Shown: positions 48,825 through 58,161, numbered from the stretch's first letter. The stretch: 64,000 nucleotides of DNA from Pontibacterium sinense (GCF_015209595.1 NZ_JADEYS010000017.1:1-64000); one strand, 5' to 3'. Notes: generated by a model not told the origin, from the sequence alone. Numbers and translations: made by a program.

Positions 48825-51071
48825 ATGTCGGACGCACATACTCAGGCACAGCATACAGACCTCAGCGGTACGTCTGATAATGATGTACTCCTGGGTAGCG
48901 ATCAGGATGACCGCCTTCACAGCGGATCAGGCACCGACGCCCTTCACGGCTTCGATGGCGATGACCTTTTATTAGCGGATGACGGCGAATTTCTCCTTGT
49001 CGCTGGCGCCGGTAACGATACCGTTGAAATTAACTCCGGCACCTCTGAAGCCTACCTTGGCGATGGCCAGGATACCTTCCGCGTACTCGACACCAGCTCA
49101 ACAGGTAGCCACCTTGTCCTTGGGGATGAGGGTGATGACGACATCACCACAGCCGCAGGGAACGACACCCTTCACGGTGGCAACGGTAATGACACCCTGG
49201 ATGCGGGCGCTGGTAACGATACTCTGTACGGTGGTGATGGCGATGACACCCTGATCAGTCAGTCTGGAGATAACTACCTCAGCGGCGGTGAAGGAAATGA
49301 TACCCTTCGTGCAGGCCACGGACATCACACACTGATCGGCGGCAATGGCGATGATACGGTTATCCTGACATCCGGCACCAGTCAGATCCTGCTCGGTAAC
49401 GGTAACGACAGTTTTACGGTGCTGGATCGCACACATGTCAGTGACCAGTTTGTCGCAGCTGATGACGGTGATGACAGCGTAACAACAGGCGCAGGCAATG
49501 ACGAGATCTATGGCGGTCAAGGCCATGACACTATCGACAGCGGCACAGGCAACGATCTGATCAATGCCGGTGCAGGCAATGACATTATTCACACCGGCGA
49601 TGGCAATAACACCGTCTATAGCAGCCACGGTAATGATCGGGTCACCGCAGGAAATGGTGACAATTTCATCTATCTCGGCGGTGGCGATGACACCTTCAGC
49701 CTGCTGGACCTGGCGCTGGCCGGCGATAACTTTATTGCTGCCGACGAAGGCGACGACAACGTCATTACAGGTGCTGGGAACGACACCGTCTACGGCGGTG
49801 AAGGGAACGATACAATCAACGGCGGCGAAGGGAACAACTACCTTCACGCAGGGAACGGCGACAACACCCTCATTGCAGGATCTGGCGACAACACCTTTGT
49901 TGCCGGGGACGGTATGGATACGGTCACCGCAGTAGCGGGCAGTAATAAAGCCTACCTTGGCGCAGGCAACGACAGCTACCAGATACTCGATCTCACATCT
50001 CTCGGCAGCCAGTTTGTTGCCGCCGATGAAGGGGATGATCAGGTCACCACGGGCGCGGGCAACGATACGATCTATGGCGGCACCGGTAACGACATCATTC
50101 ACAGCGGTGATGGCAACGACACCCTGAACGGCGGCGCCGGCAACGACACCCTGACAGCGGGCAACGGCGACAAGACAATTGTGGCAGGCTCAGGCAATGA
50201 CACTGTGTCTGTCGGTTCTGGACATAACGAAGCCTATCTCGGAATCGGCGATGATATCTTTGAGCTGCTACTGCCCGAAAGCGGCGGTGACAGTTTTGTC
50301 GTGGCAGGCGATGGAAACGACCGGATCACCACGGGTTCAGGCAACGATACCCTGTACGGCGGCGATGGTGACGACGTTATATACAGCGGTAGCGGTCAGG
50401 ATATTCTCAATGGCGGTGCGGGCCATGACATACTGTTCGCAACCCATGGCAGCTACAATATTATCGCCGGAACCGGTAACGATCAGGTGAGCGTGCAGTC
50501 CGGTGACGGCGAGATCTATCTGGGCAGCGGCAATGATACGTTTGAGCTTATAGATCTTTATAGTCCCGGCCGTTTCTTTGTCGTCGGCGATGATGGCAGC
50601 GACTATATCCAGACCGGATCAGGGGACGATACCCTGCACGGCGGCAACGATAACGACACCCTCATCGCAGGGGATGGAAACAACTACCTGCATGGCGGTG
50701 AAGGTGATGATTCCCTTCGTGCGGGCGCCGGTCACGATCAACTCTATGGCGGCAGCGGTAACGACCAGCTCTACGGCAGTGCCGGTAACGACACCATATA
50801 CGGTGGCAGCGGCAACGATACGTACTTCGCCAGCGTCAACCAGGGCCAGAATCATTTCCACGGTGGCGAGAGCAGCAACGGCTGGACGGATACAATCCAT
50901 ATCGACACGGATGAAGATTATCTCTGGCAGATCTTCATCAACAATGAAGTCGTCAGCTTTGATAAAGCCGATCAGGCCCTTGCGCTCACCCCCGACAGCA
51001 TCGGCATCATCAGCTTTGCCGATGGCTCTGAACTCTCCTTCGATGGTGTCGAACTGATTACCTGGTCCTGA
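48825..51071 (+). CDS. RTX (calcium-binding nonapeptide) protein, predicted type I secretion substrate
   Basis: This 748-residue, strongly acidic protein has no Sec signal and consists mostly of GGxGxDxLx-type RTX nonapeptides. These are interleaved with a recurring segment YLGxGNDxFxxLD...FVAADEGDD. That segment recurs at residues 77, 189, 283, 377, 471 and 565, giving a 94-residue period with one 112-residue interval. The last 90 residues leave the repeats and end with IISFADGSELSFDGVELITWS, resembling C-terminal RTX export signals. No toxin, protease or lipase domain is visible. The divergent secretion operon is the obvious exporter. Its function could be adhesin, matrix or surface layer, but this is unknown. 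Confidence 0.88.
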   Translation: MSDAHTQAQHTDLSGTSDNDVLLGSDQDDRLHSGSGTDALHGFDGDDLLLADDGEFLLVAGAGNDTVEINSGTSEAYLGDGQDTFRVLDTSSTGSHLVLGDEGDDDITTAAGNDTLHGGNGNDTLDAGAGNDTLYGGDGDDTLISQSGDNYLSGGEGNDTLRAGHGHHTLIGGNGDDTVILTSGTSQILLGNGNDSFTVLDRTHVSDQFVAADDGDDSVTTGAGNDEIYGGQGHDTIDSGTGNDLINAGAGNDIIHTGDGNNTVYSSHGNDRVTAGNGDNFIYLGGGDDTFSLLDLALAGDNFIAADEGDDNVITGAGNDTVYGGEGNDTINGGEGNNYLHAGNGDNTLIAGSGDNTFVAGDGMDTVTAVAGSNKAYLGAGNDSYQILDLTSLGSQFVAADEGDDQVTTGAGNDTIYGGTGNDIIHSGDGNDTLNGGAGNDTLTAGNGDKTIVAGSGNDTVSVGSGHNEAYLGIGDDIFELLLPESGGDSFVVAGDGNDRITTGSGNDTLYGGDGDDVIYSGSGQDILNGGAGHDILFATHGSYNIIAGTGNDQVSVQSGDGEIYLGSGNDTFELIDLYSPGRFFVVGDDGSDYIQTGSGDDTLHGGNDNDTLIAGDGNNYLHGGEGDDSLRAGAGHDQLYGGSGNDQLYGSAGNDTIYGGSGNDTYFASVNQGQNHFHGGESSNGWTDTIHIDTDEDYLWQIFINNEVVSFDKADQALALTPDSIGIISFADGSELSFDGVELITWS
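49053..50798 (+). repeat. Six tandem super-repeats of about 282 bp inside the RTX gene
   Basis: The coding sequence for residues 77-658 repeats with a period of 94 codons (282 bp). One unit is longer by 18 codons, exactly two nonapeptides. Protein similarity between units is high around the FVAADEGDD segment. DNA identity is lower, so the expansions are not very recent. Confidence 0.8.
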
Positions 51072-51370
51072 TATCGACGATATTATCGACTAATTGGTAA
51101 ACAGCAACACACCCTCACCGCGCCTTTTCCTGCCTGACATATATCAAAAAATCCGAGTAATCCGGTACCATAGCCGGTAGATGACTGCCTATTTTTGTGC
51201 ATTTGCGGTAGAATCGCCGCAATATTAGAACCCCCTAAAACAGCGTCACCGCATAAAGTGCACAGATTGACAATTTTTGCGGTTGAGCCTGTTCATTTTC
51301 TCATCAGGGCTGACGCCGTTATAATAGGCGCCAAATTTTCGATCCCAAACTACCTATGGGCGACGTTTCG
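51072..51370 (+). promoter_or_regulatory. 299-bp intergenic region with a likely promoter for the Sel1-repeat gene
   Basis: No gene was recognised. TATAAT at 51320-51325 with discriminator AGGCGCC is the likely -10 for the downstream gene; its -35 is poor. An inverted repeat TTGCGG/CCGCAA (51203-51222) straddles a TAGAAT. No clear T-run terminator follows the RTX gene. Confidence 0.45.
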
Positions 51371-52174
51371 ATGAACAAAAAAACGCTTCTTGCAGCGGCA
51401 CTGCTGCTTAGTTTAAACACTCCAGCTCTTCTTGCAGCCGACCTGGGCAAAGGCGCGCGTGCTTTTGACAGCCAAAATTACAGTGCGGCGCTTAAGGAAC
51501 TGGAGCCTCTGGCGAAGGATGGCGATCCCGATGCAACCAACATGCTGGGCCAGATGTATGAAAATGGATGGGGCGTAGAGAAAGACGTCGAAAAAGCGAA
51601 GCGTTTTTATACCCGCGGTGCCAATATCGGCCATCTGGACAGTGTAAATAGCCTGCGTGCGCTTAAAAACCAAGAGTTCCAGGTTGAACTGAAAACCGTA
51701 ATACCTGCCGCTGAAGCAGGCGATGCATCCGCCATGAATCGCCTTGGCGTAATGAACGAATTCGGTTATGGCCTGAGCCGCAATCCGGTCGAAGCATTCA
51801 ACTGGTACACCAAAGCAGCAGAAGCAGGGTTAGTATCTGCCCAGCACAACATTGGTCGTGCATACAATTTTGGTACCGGTGTCGAACAAAACTTCGCGGA
51901 AGCAGAGCGTTGGTACCGTAAAGCAGCCAAACAAGGTCACACGGATGCGATGTTCTTCCTGGGTACCCTGTACTCCAATGAACATGGCACAGACACCTCG
52001 CGCGACAGCAACGTAATCGCCTATGCCTGGATGCATAACGCTGCACAACTGGGTAACAACACCGCGCAAGCAATCGAACGTCGACTGGTCATGAAACTCA
52101 GTGACAGCCAGATGGAAGCGGCAAAAGAGTTGTCTGACAGTTACTACCAGCAGTACGTAGCACCTTACAAATAA
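51371..52174 (+). CDS. Secreted Sel1-repeat (SEL1-like TPR) protein
   Basis: This 267-residue protein has a Sec signal peptide (about 1-23, ending ALLAAD). It has five or so Sel1-like repeats, for example ATNMLGQMYENGWGVEKDVEKAKRFYTRGA and SAMNRLGVMNEFGYGLSRN. They form a periplasmic alpha-solenoid for protein interactions. The ATG of MNKKTLLAAALLL is chosen to keep the signal peptide at the N-terminus; another in-frame ATG lies five codons before. Neighbours give no firm hint of its partner. Confidence 0.82.
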   Translation: MNKKTLLAAALLLSLNTPALLAADLGKGARAFDSQNYSAALKELEPLAKDGDPDATNMLGQMYENGWGVEKDVEKAKRFYTRGANIGHLDSVNSLRALKNQEFQVELKTVIPAAEAGDASAMNRLGVMNEFGYGLSRNPVEAFNWYTKAAEAGLVSAQHNIGRAYNFGTGVEQNFAEAERWYRKAAKQGHTDAMFFLGTLYSNEHGTDTSRDSNVIAYAWMHNAAQLGNNTAQAIERRLVMKLSDSQMEAAKELSDSYYQQYVAPYK

Positions 52175-52199
52175 GCGCCATCACCCAAGCGCTTAGCCG

Positions 52200-52225
52200 C
52201 CACAGTTCTCATACGGGAACTGTGG
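52200..52225 (+). terminator. Hairpin downstream of the Sel1-repeat gene
   Basis: A perfect 9-bp stem CCACAGTTC/GAACTGTGG with an 8-base loop starts 25 bp after the stop. No T-run follows, so it may stabilise the mRNA end or end transcription inefficiently. Confidence 0.5.
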
Positions 52226-52345
52226 CACACACCCTACCTCCGATTTTCCTCCATACGGCATTGGTCAAATTATCACCACCTGACGCACTGTGATAGAATG
52301 CCCCATCAATTCTAATAATCACTCAAGTTCTATGCGAAAAAACAC

Positions 52346-53584
52346 ATGAGCAGTGTGAACACAGCCGTTTCTGATACCTCAACCGTAAAATCAATCGAAT
52401 CTAAACTCATTCTGATCTTTTCTTTTGTCCTGCTGGGCGGAGGACTGCTATGGCTGCAGCAAGATGTCAGTGAGAAACAGGCCCTGCTACTTCTGGTAGG
52501 AACCCTGCTGGGAGTAACCCTTTACCATGCCGCCTTTGGCTTCACCACCGCGTGGCGTCATTTCATCATCAACCGGCGAGGAAAAGGCTTACGCGCGCAA
52601 ATGTTAATGCTCGCCGTGGGGGTCTGCCTGTTTTTCCCGGCGTTAAGTGTCGGTGAGCTGTTTGGCACAGAAGTGCGCGGCTTTATACGTCCGCTGGGCT
52701 GGTCCGTGCTGGTCGGCGCCTTCATTTTTGGTATCGGCATGCAGCTCGGCAACGGCTGTGCGTCAGGTAACCTTTACCACGTTGGTGGGGGTCAACTACG
52801 CGCGATTCCAAGCATGATTGGCTTCACCATCGGCGCACTCTGGGCCACCAAAGATTACGAATGGTGGACCGGACTACCACAGATCGCGCCCGTCTCACTG
52901 GTGGATGATCTGGGTGTTTTCTTAGCGATTGGCGTAAACCTGGCACTCTTCGCGAGTATCGCAGCTTTCACCATCTGGCTGGAAAAACGCTACCACGGCA
53001 ATGTTGAAAAAGATGATGCCGGTCGTGGTCGCAGCATGGCTCAGCGCCTGATCTCCGGCCCCTGGCCTTTTATTTGGGGAGCTGTCGCCCTCGCATTATT
53101 GAATTTTGTGACCCTGGCGATGATCGGTAACCCGTGGGCCGTCGCGGTCGCTTACCCTCTGTGGGGCGCAAAGCTGGCGATGCTGTTGGAGCTGGAACTG
53201 GAGCTGGATTTCTGGACCTATTGGCTACAACCCGGTCGCGAAACTGCACTTGGCGAACCGCTGCAGTACGATGCATTCTCTGTCATCAATATTGGCGTTG
53301 TACTCGGCGCATTAATCGCCGCATCTCTGGCCGGTAAATTCTCCCTCCAGTGGCGTCTGCCATGGCAACACTGGCTGGCCGCTATTTTGGGTGGTTTGAT
53401 GCTGGGCTACGGGGCCACAATTGCCTTTGGTTGCAATATTGGCGCCTACTTCGGTGGTATCGTATCGGGCAGTTTGCACGGCTGGTTGTGGTTAGTAGCA
53501 GCATTTATTGGCAGTCTGCTAGGAACCTATCTACGCCCGTTATTTGCCCTACCCAACGAAACCTGCTCGCGCAGCGCTTGTTAA
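52346..53584 (+). CDS. YeeE/YedE (TsuA-like) sulfur-compound transporter
   Basis: This 412-residue polytopic membrane protein has about nine to ten helices and two YeeE/YedE cores. Each core has a conserved cysteine motif: GNGCASGNLYHVGGG near residue 136 and IAFGCNIGAYFGG near residue 360. Characterised members (TsuA) import thiosulfate through such cysteines. A tiny frame ATG-CGA-AAA-AAC-ACA-TGA ends across its start codon and might couple translation. No TusA-like protein is adjacent; rhdA, which uses thiosulfate, is 17 kb away. The exact substrate is not certain. Confidence 0.82.
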   Translation: MSSVNTAVSDTSTVKSIESKLILIFSFVLLGGGLLWLQQDVSEKQALLLLVGTLLGVTLYHAAFGFTTAWRHFIINRRGKGLRAQMLMLAVGVCLFFPALSVGELFGTEVRGFIRPLGWSVLVGAFIFGIGMQLGNGCASGNLYHVGGGQLRAIPSMIGFTIGALWATKDYEWWTGLPQIAPVSLVDDLGVFLAIGVNLALFASIAAFTIWLEKRYHGNVEKDDAGRGRSMAQRLISGPWPFIWGAVALALLNFVTLAMIGNPWAVAVAYPLWGAKLAMLLELELELDFWTYWLQPGRETALGEPLQYDAFSVINIGVVLGALIAASLAGKFSLQWRLPWQHWLAAILGGLMLGYGATIAFGCNIGAYFGGIVSGSLHGWLWLVAAFIGSLLGTYLRPLFALPNETCSRSAC

Positions 53585-53708
53585 CAGGACAATCACACCC
53601 GGAAAGCGAACTTTCCTTTCCGGGCTCTCTTCTCTCAGATACCTACTTATTCGTTCTGCGCCCTGATAAAATGCCCGGCTCACAGGACTGAACCATCGGA
53701 TAAACACT

Positions 53709-54176
53709 ATGCAGCGCCGCTTTCCAGAAACGTTCGATCAGGTTAAAACCGCTTCCCCGTTTAAACGACTGGGAGCGCTGTTGTATGACTTTATGATTGT
53801 TGTCGCATTGTGGATGATAATTGGCTTTGTCGCGGTAGCCATCAATCATGGTCAAGCGCAGACTAGCCCGCTGTTTCACTCTCTGCTGTTCATTATTACT
53901 TTTTGCTTCTTTGCCTTCTTCTGGACACGCAATGGTCAAACGCTGGGTATGCTGGCTTGGCGTCTACGCGTACAGACACCGGAAGGGGAACACCTGACGC
54001 TGACTCAGGCGCTGATCCGCTTCATCGTTGCGGGTATCTCGATTGCTCCGGCTGGTTTGGGATATCTATGGATGTTTTTCAACAAAGAGAAAATGGCGTG
54101 GCATGATCTGGCGTCAAAAACATGCGTTGTAGAGCTGCCTAAGCCAAGTAAAAAGACGAAAGCAAAGAAAGCCTAA
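53709..54176 (+). CDS. RDD-domain membrane protein
   Basis: This 155-residue inner-membrane protein has an RDD fold: FKRLGALLYDFMIVVALWM with the Arg and Asp residues that name the family, then two more helices and WHDLASKTCVV. RDD proteins are often transporters or adaptors of unknown specificity. The C-terminus is Lys-rich. It is monocistronic, ends at a strong terminator and is convergent with lptG. Confidence 0.85.
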   Translation: MQRRFPETFDQVKTASPFKRLGALLYDFMIVVALWMIIGFVAVAINHGQAQTSPLFHSLLFIITFCFFAFFWTRNGQTLGMLAWRLRVQTPEGEHLTLTQALIRFIVAGISIAPAGLGYLWMFFNKEKMAWHDLASKTCVVELPKPSKKTKAKKA

Positions 54177-54191
54177 GCGTATAAACAGACA

Positions 54192-54236
54192 CAAAAAAAG
54201 GCGACCCTGATTACCACCGGGGTCGCCTTTTTTTAT
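54192..54236. terminator. Bidirectional terminator between the RDD gene and lptG
   Basis: An A-run, a perfect stem AGGCGACCC/GGGTCGCCT with a 13-15 base loop and a run of T's serve both converging transcripts. Confidence 0.92.
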
Positions 54237-54247
54237 CTAAATTGCCG

Positions 54248-55321
54248 CTAACCCGCGCGCCGCAGCAAACGCCAACCAATCAGGAAACTCAATACGATTG
54301 GTACGGTGACCCCCAGAATAGGTGCTAACCCATATACCGTGCTCGCAGGGCCCAGCAGGTCCTGCATCAACTTAAAGACCAATCCAACGATCACACCCGC
54401 AATCAGGCGCTGACCTACGGTCACACTGCGTAAAGGGCCAAAGATAAAGGACACCGCGATTAATACTAACCCCATAATCGACAACGGCTGTAGCACCTTA
54501 CTCCAAAACGCCACCTCGTAATCCGCAGCCGATAGTTCCTGCTCCCCGAGATAGTTACTGTAGGTATGCAGACCCGTAATCGACAGGTTGCTTGGCTCCA
54601 TGATCAACGTGGATAACAACGACGGTGTCATACCTGAGATCCACTCCTCCGTAGCCCGCTGCTCAACCTTCGTGCTGTCTCCCAAAAACTGAGTTTCAAC
54701 AACATTGTGCAGCAACCAGCCATCACCGGTGAATGTACCTGTACGGGCAAAGCTCGAGCGGGACAACGACCAATTTTCATCAAACTGGTAGCGGGTTATA
54801 CCGTGCACCTCCCCTTCCAGCGAGATCGTCTCTACATGCAGAAAAGTGCGCCCTTCACGGTGCCATAGCCCTTGCCCAAGACTGGTAGCACCCACACGCC
54901 CACCCGCGATTGTAATGGTCCGATAACTTTGCGCTTCCTGCTCAGACTTAGGCACAACGTATTCACCCAGTAACAACGCACCGATAATAATCACCAGTAC
55001 CGGTTTCATCACCGCCGTAATAATACGAAACGTGGAAACACCCGCCGCACGCATCACCGTCAGTTCCGACGACGTGGCCAACGTACCCAAACCCAGCAGG
55101 CACCCGATCAAGCTACACAACGGGATATGTTCGTACAGACGACGCGGGCCTGTCATCACCACATAATAAAGCGCATCGTTAAATTGATAGTTAGGCGTAA
55201 GATCCGGCAATTGATCTACCAATGTAAACAGTAGATCCAGACCCACGATGACCAGCATCACGATAAATATCGCCCCCAACACGTGACGGGTAATATACCG
55301 ATCGATACGATTCATCATCAT
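54248..55321 (-). CDS. lptG: LPS export permease LptG
   Basis: This 357-residue inner-membrane permease pairs with LptF and the LptB ATPase to extract lipopolysaccharide. Three N-terminal helices, a periplasmic jellyroll (about 140-260) and three C-terminal helices are visible, ending in VPIVLSFLIGWRLLRR. Three consecutive ATGs are possible. The first is best placed relative to AGGAGG and overlaps the lptF stop (ATGA). Confidence 0.93.
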   Translation of the reverse strand: MMMNRIDRYITRHVLGAIFIVMLVIVGLDLLFTLVDQLPDLTPNYQFNDALYYVVMTGPRRLYEHIPLCSLIGCLLGLGTLATSSELTVMRAAGVSTFRIITAVMKPVLVIIIGALLLGEYVVPKSEQEAQSYRTITIAGGRVGATSLGQGLWHREGRTFLHVETISLEGEVHGITRYQFDENWSLSRSSFARTGTFTGDGWLLHNVVETQFLGDSTKVEQRATEEWISGMTPSLLSTLIMEPSNLSITGLHTYSNYLGEQELSAADYEVAFWSKVLQPLSIMGLVLIAVSFIFGPLRSVTVGQRLIAGVIVGLVFKLMQDLLGPASTVYGLAPILGVTVPIVLSFLIGWRLLRRAG

Positions 55322-56433
55322 GCCTCACCTCCTTTTCGTGAAAAGCGAGGTGTTGGAATACGATCAAACAGGTTGCGCCAGAATCGACCAAGAAACAGTA
55401 GATTCAATGCAATCGTCAAAAAGACCAGATGAACGCCATACAGAGCTTCAACGCCCACTTTGCCATCTTCTATCTGACTGCGCGCAGTACTGAGAATCAT
55501 CAGATAAAGCAGGTACAAAATAATGGATGGCAGCATCTTAGCGTACCGCCCCTGACGCGGATTCACCTGACTCAACGGTACCGCCAGTAACGTAACCACC
55601 AACGCCAAAATCGGCAGGGAGAATCGCCAATGCAACTGTGCCTGATCCACCCGATTCGTGGAGCGCATCAATTCCGAGGTGGGTTTAGCTGAGGCTTTTG
55701 TAATGCCGGAAATAATTTCGGGTGGCTTCAGACGCACACCGTATTCGCCAAACTGGGTTTCGGTGAAAGCGGCTTCACCCGGGCGGCCTTCATAACGCAC
55801 GCCATTTGTCAGTACCAGGAATTGCTGACCACTTTCTCCGCCACTGCTTTTTTCACCCGACTCCGCAACCACAACCACCGGCAGACCGTTCGGGGCCTGT
55901 TCCATCAGGAATACCCGCCCCAAGGAACCGTCATCACCCACTTTATCGGTATATGAAACCCGTCGCTGTTGTCCGTTATGCGTTTGAAAGCGGCCCACCG
56001 TCAGGCTATCCAGCTGACTGCGGGATTTCTGCTCGTCAAAAATCTTAACCGTAGCATCCGCACCCATCGGTGAAATCCAAAGGCTCAACATCCCCACGAT
56101 ACCCGCCGCTAGCAGCGCAGGCCCCATGGCATACCCCACTAAACGTTTCTGGCTAATACCACAGGCTTTCAGCACCACCATCTCACTTTCCAGATAGAGA
56201 CGGCCATAACCCAGCAATATGCCAAGAAACAAACCTAAAGGCAGGATCAGTTCCAGAAACCCCGGAATTCGGTACGCCATGATTTCAAAAAGAACATCCG
56301 CAGAGAGATCACCGGAAGCTGCTTCAGAGAGATACTTAATAAAACGACCGCTGACCAAAATCAGCAATAAAACACCGGTCACGGCAACCATGCTGTACAA
56401 CACTTCCCGTGCCAAATATCGAAAAACGATCAC
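55318..56433 (-). CDS. lptF: LPS export permease LptF
   Basis: This 371-residue partner of LptG has the same architecture: helices at 10-30, 50-75 and 95-120, a periplasmic jellyroll and C-terminal helices around 275-350. Family features are the N-terminal IVFRYLAREVLYS and LILPLGLFLGILLGYGRLY. The start is GTG. It is divergent from pepA across a 234-bp gap, as in other gammaproteobacteria. Confidence 0.93.
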   Translation of the reverse strand: MIVFRYLAREVLYSMVAVTGVLLLILVSGRFIKYLSEAASGDLSADVLFEIMAYRIPGFLELILPLGLFLGILLGYGRLYLESEMVVLKACGISQKRLVGYAMGPALLAAGIVGMLSLWISPMGADATVKIFDEQKSRSQLDSLTVGRFQTHNGQQRRVSYTDKVGDDGSLGRVFLMEQAPNGLPVVVVAESGEKSSGGESGQQFLVLTNGVRYEGRPGEAAFTETQFGEYGVRLKPPEIISGITKASAKPTSELMRSTNRVDQAQLHWRFSLPILALVVTLLAVPLSQVNPRQGRYAKMLPSIILYLLYLMILSTARSQIEDGKVGVEALYGVHLVFLTIALNLLFLGRFWRNLFDRIPTPRFSRKGGEA

Positions 56434-56463
56434 ATCCGCTACTCTGTTACGAACTGAAAATGG

Positions 56464-56492
56464 TTTATAGTGGACCGATAATTATCCTTTAA
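56464..56492 (-). promoter_or_regulatory. Candidate lptFG promoter
   Basis: On the minus strand TTAAAG (56487-56492) and TATAAA (56464-56469) lie 17 nt apart, about 30 bp upstream of the lptF GTG. The -35 is a poor match. Sigma-E-type control was not assessed. Confidence 0.4.
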
Positions 56493-56667
56493 TCTGTACA
56501 CAATGTCTTGCTCAGACCCCTGCAATACGCGCAGGACGTCCGAAGACAAGGCATATTTTTTCGTGAGTACCCAACTTATAGCGAGTAAGTGAGTATTTCC
56601 CGAGAGAATTCAACACCGAATCAACGTGTACAGACAGTAAAGCAGCCGTCTTTTGTTTGGAGTCAGC

Positions 56668-58161
56668 ATGGATTTTGAAATTGTTAACGGCGATGTCGCC
56701 ACCTGTGAAACTGAATGTCTGATCGTGGGTATTGAAGCCGATGGACAGCTGTCACCGTCCGCCAGCGCGCTGGACAAAGCAGCACAGGGCTACATCGCTG
56801 ATATCGTCGGGGGCGGCGATATTCAGGGCAAAACAGCACAAACACTGTTGCTGCAAAAAGTACCGGGCGTGACTGCACGCCGTGTACTGTTGATCGGTCT
56901 GGGCGAAAGCGGTGAGCGTAATGATCGCAACTACCGCAAGATCATCAAATCTGCAATGACCGCCATTAAGGGCGTGCGCGCTCAAAGTGCCGTGTTCGCA
57001 CTGGACGGTCTCGGCAGCAATGATGACGACCAGTACCGTCAGATCCGCCACCTGATTGAATGGGCAGGCTCCGAGCTATACATTTACGACGAAACCAAAA
57101 GCAAAAAAGCTGACCCAGTCTCACTGGACAGGATCGCAGTTCTGCTCAGCGAAGATGATTCCGAACTGGGCGAATATGCCGTCATGGACGGCGTTGCGCT
57201 GGTTAATGGCATCAGCACTGCCCGTGAACTGGGCAACCTGCCGGGCAATATCTGTACCCCGACCTATCTGGCTGAACAGGCACTAGCACTAGGCGAAGAG
57301 CACGATGCACTAGAAGTCAGCATCCTCGAAGAAGATGAGATGGCCCAGCTGGGCATGCACAGCTTGCTGTCTGTTGGTAACGGCAGTGACCAGCCATCCA
57401 AGCTGATCGTGATGCACTACAAAGGCGGAGAAGAAGGCGCGAAGAATCACGCGCTGGTCGGCAAAGGCATCACCTTTGATACCGGCGGCATCAGCCTGAA
57501 AGGTGGCGCAGGCATGGACGAAATGAAATTCGACATGTGTGGTGCAGCATCTGTCATAGGTGCAATGACCTCCCTGTGCGAAATGAACCTTGAGCTCAAC
57601 GTTGTGGGTATCGTCGCTGCGGCTGAGAACATGCCAAGTGGTTGCGCGACTAAACCGGGTGACATTGTGACGACCATGTCCGGTCAGACCGTTGAAATCC
57701 TGAATACCGATGCCGAAGGCCGTTTGGTACTCTGTGATGCCCTGACCTATGCCGAGCGTTTCGAGCCTGAAACCGTGGTTGATGTAGCGACCCTCACCGG
57801 TGCCTGCATTGTGGCATTGGGTCACCACGCAACTGGCTTGCTGAGTAATGATGACGCGCTGGCAAACTCCCTGCTACAGGCAGGTGATCAGGCGGCGGAT
57901 AAAGCATGGCGTCTGCCGTTGTGGGATGAGTATCAGGAACAGCTGGACTCCAACTTCGCTGATATTGCCAATATCGGTGGACCTCCAGCCGGTACCGTGA
58001 CCGCGGCTTGCTTCCTGTCCCGCTTCACCAAAAGCTACCGTTGGGCACATCTGGATATTGCCGGTGTTGCCTGGAACAGCAAAGGTAAAGACAAAGGCGC
58101 TACCGGACGTTGTGTACCCCTGCTGAGCCAGCACCTGATGAATCTGGCGGCGACCGACTGA
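56668..58161 (+). CDS. pepA: Leucyl aminopeptidase PepA
   Basis: This 497-residue M17 family di-metal aminopeptidase is, in E. coli, also a DNA-binding repressor and Xer accessory protein. Metal and catalytic motifs are VGKGITFDTGGISLK and the signature NTDAEGRLVL in the C-terminal domain. The ATG of MDFEIVNGD is preferred, with GGAG five bases upstream; a TTG five codons earlier is less likely. It is followed one base later by holC, the standard arrangement. Confidence 0.95.
   Translation: MDFEIVNGDVATCETECLIVGIEADGQLSPSASALDKAAQGYIADIVGGGDIQGKTAQTLLLQKVPGVTARRVLLIGLGESGERNDRNYRKIIKSAMTAIKGVRAQSAVFALDGLGSNDDDQYRQIRHLIEWAGSELYIYDETKSKKADPVSLDRIAVLLSEDDSELGEYAVMDGVALVNGISTARELGNLPGNICTPTYLAEQALALGEEHDALEVSILEEDEMAQLGMHSLLSVGNGSDQPSKLIVMHYKGGEEGAKNHALVGKGITFDTGGISLKGGAGMDEMKFDMCGAASVIGAMTSLCEMNLELNVVGIVAAAENMPSGCATKPGDIVTTMSGQTVEILNTDAEGRLVLCDALTYAERFEPETVVDVATLTGACIVALGHHATGLLSNDDALANSLLQAGDQAADKAWRLPLWDEYQEQLDSNFADIANIGGPPAGTVTAACFLSRFTKSYRWAHLDIAGVAWNSKGKDKGATGRCVPLLSQHLMNLAATD

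Noticed and set aside
48709-48975. 88-codon plus-strand frame (MDQKPDTKGVVKI) before and into the RTX gene
   Set aside because: It overlaps the RTX start in another frame, lacks a good ribosome-binding site and its second half is a shadow of the RTX repeats. The first 40 codons could still be a leader peptide, but nothing supports it.
49098-50102. 334-codon open frame on the minus strand
   Set aside because: It is antisense to the repetitive RTX gene. Its Val/Ile/Ala/Cys-rich repeats mirror the Gly/Asp codons of the sense strand.
49053-50798. CRISPR-like regular repetition
   Set aside because: The repeats are in-frame protein repeats (RTX nonapeptides and a 94-residue unit), with no conserved DNA repeat-spacer pattern.
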